Assembly: GCF_900094925.1 (NCBI RefSeq)
Contig: NZ_FMAY01000004.1
Span: forward strand, 1 to 64,000
Origin: Kosakonia oryzendophytica
GTDB taxonomy: Bacteria; Pseudomonadota; Gammaproteobacteria; Enterobacterales; Enterobacteriaceae
Direction: 5' to 3'
DNA length: 64,000 bases
The stretch's first letter is position 1; each line of letters starts with the position of its first letter. Of this stretch, positions 63,498 to 64,000 are shown piece by piece. Below the pieces are notes generated by a model, which worked only from the letters and a program-made list of their open reading frames with translations, searched no databases and was not told the DNA's origin. A program made the translations under genes and the position numbers.

Positions 63498-64000
63498 TTA
63501 TTTGCCACTTTTCACTTTCGTCCATGCGCGGGTTCTTACGCGGTCGATTTTCGGATCCTGGACTTTCAGCGTAAACAGTTTGGCGAACACATCCGGCGGC
63601 GGGAAGATAGCCGGGTTGTTACGCACTTCCGGGCTGATCAATGGCACGGACGCTTTGTTACCGTTCGCGTAGAAGACATGATCGCTGACATGGGCGATCA
63701 CATCCGGGCGCATCAGGTAGTTGAGGAACTGGTAAGCCTCATCTTTATTTTTCGCATCCGCCGGCATGGCGAAGACGTCAAAGAACGCCAGCGCGCCCTC
63801 TTTCGGAATAGTGTAAGTCACATTCACGCCGTTCTTCGCTTCTTTTGCACGATTAGCCGCCTGCCACACATCCCCTGCCCAGCCGATAGCCACACAGATG
63901 TCGCCGTTCGCCAGATCGTTGATGTACTGGGAAGAGTGGAAGTAACGAATATTCGGGCGCAGTTTCAACAACAGCTCGGTTGCCGGGCCGGTGTAATCGT
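63498..64000 (-). CDS. potF: Putrescine-binding periplasmic protein PotF (partial, N-terminus outside window)
   Basis: The C-terminal 167 or so residues of the periplasmic putrescine receptor. The visible part starts DYTGPATELLLKLRPNIRYF and ends TRAWTKVKSGK. It includes the ligand-site region AIGWAGDVW and the FFDVFAMPADAKNKDEAYQFLNYL block. The frame is open to the window edge, so the start lies outside. It heads the potFGHI operon. Confidence 0.96.
   Translation of the reverse strand, partial: DYTGPATELLLKLRPNIRYFHSSQYINDLANGDICVAIGWAGDVWQAANRAKEAKNGVNVTYTIPKEGALAFFDVFAMPADAKNKDEAYQFLNYLMRPDVIAHVSDHVFYANGNKASVPLISPEVRNNPAIFPPPDVFAKLFTLKVQDPKIDRVRTRAWTKVKSGK

Overview
The window is a stretch of core chromosome from a member of the Enterobacteriaceae. 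Almost every gene has a close, same-length counterpart in Escherichia coli K-12, and the order matches the K-12 segment from ihfB/rpsA to potF, read in the reverse direction. It does not look like K-12 itself. dmsABC and ycaK/ycaN/ycaM are absent around pflA-serS, aqpZ is absent between ybjD and lysO, and a DoxX gene, a WG-repeat gene, two toxin-antitoxin modules and a globin-coupled diguanylate cyclase are present. An Enterobacter/Kosakonia/Klebsiella-like genus is plausible, but the sequence alone does not let me name the species.

Layout. 1-340: the 5' part of an IS200-type transposon, cut by the window edge. 341-7704: ihfB, rpsA, cmk, the M48 lipoprotein protease ycaL, then aroA-serC and ycaP, all on the minus strand. 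7843-14133: ycaO, then the anaerobic formate block focA-pflB-pflA. 14196-23492: ycaD, serS, rarA, lolA, ftsK and lrp on the minus strand. 24045-29929: trxB, cydDC, aat and infA on the plus strand. 30000-32520: an accessory insert carrying a RES/Xre toxin-antitoxin pair and a haem-globin GGDEF protein. 32599-39000: clpA, clpS, cspD and macAB. 39074-42833: ybjX, ybjD and lysO. 42986-50000: hcp-hcr (nitric oxide stress), DoxX, then poxB-ltaE-ybjT. 50547-53929: ybjS, the WG-repeat protein, amiD, ybjQ and ybjP. 54139-57912: the arginine transporter artPIQM and artJ. 57969-58700: a higBA-type toxin-antitoxin module. 58706-64000: rlmC, ybjO and the putrescine transporter potFGHI (potF cut by the edge).

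Functional themes. Anaerobic and redox physiology is concentrated here: focA/pflB/pflA, hcp/hcr with an NsrR-like operator, cydDC, trxB, poxB, and the oxygen-sensor-type cyclase. The N-degron pathway is also together: aat makes the destabilising N-terminus, and clpS and clpA recognise and unfold the substrate. The accessory insert sits exactly between aat-infA and clpA, where K-12 carries the serW tRNA gene; I see no tRNA in this window.

I found no rRNA, tRNA, CRISPR array or prophage. The most interesting non-core items are the two toxin-antitoxin modules, each with a palindromic operator placed on its promoter, and the orphan globin-coupled diguanylate cyclase. These belong to known families; I do not see strong evidence for a wholly new system.
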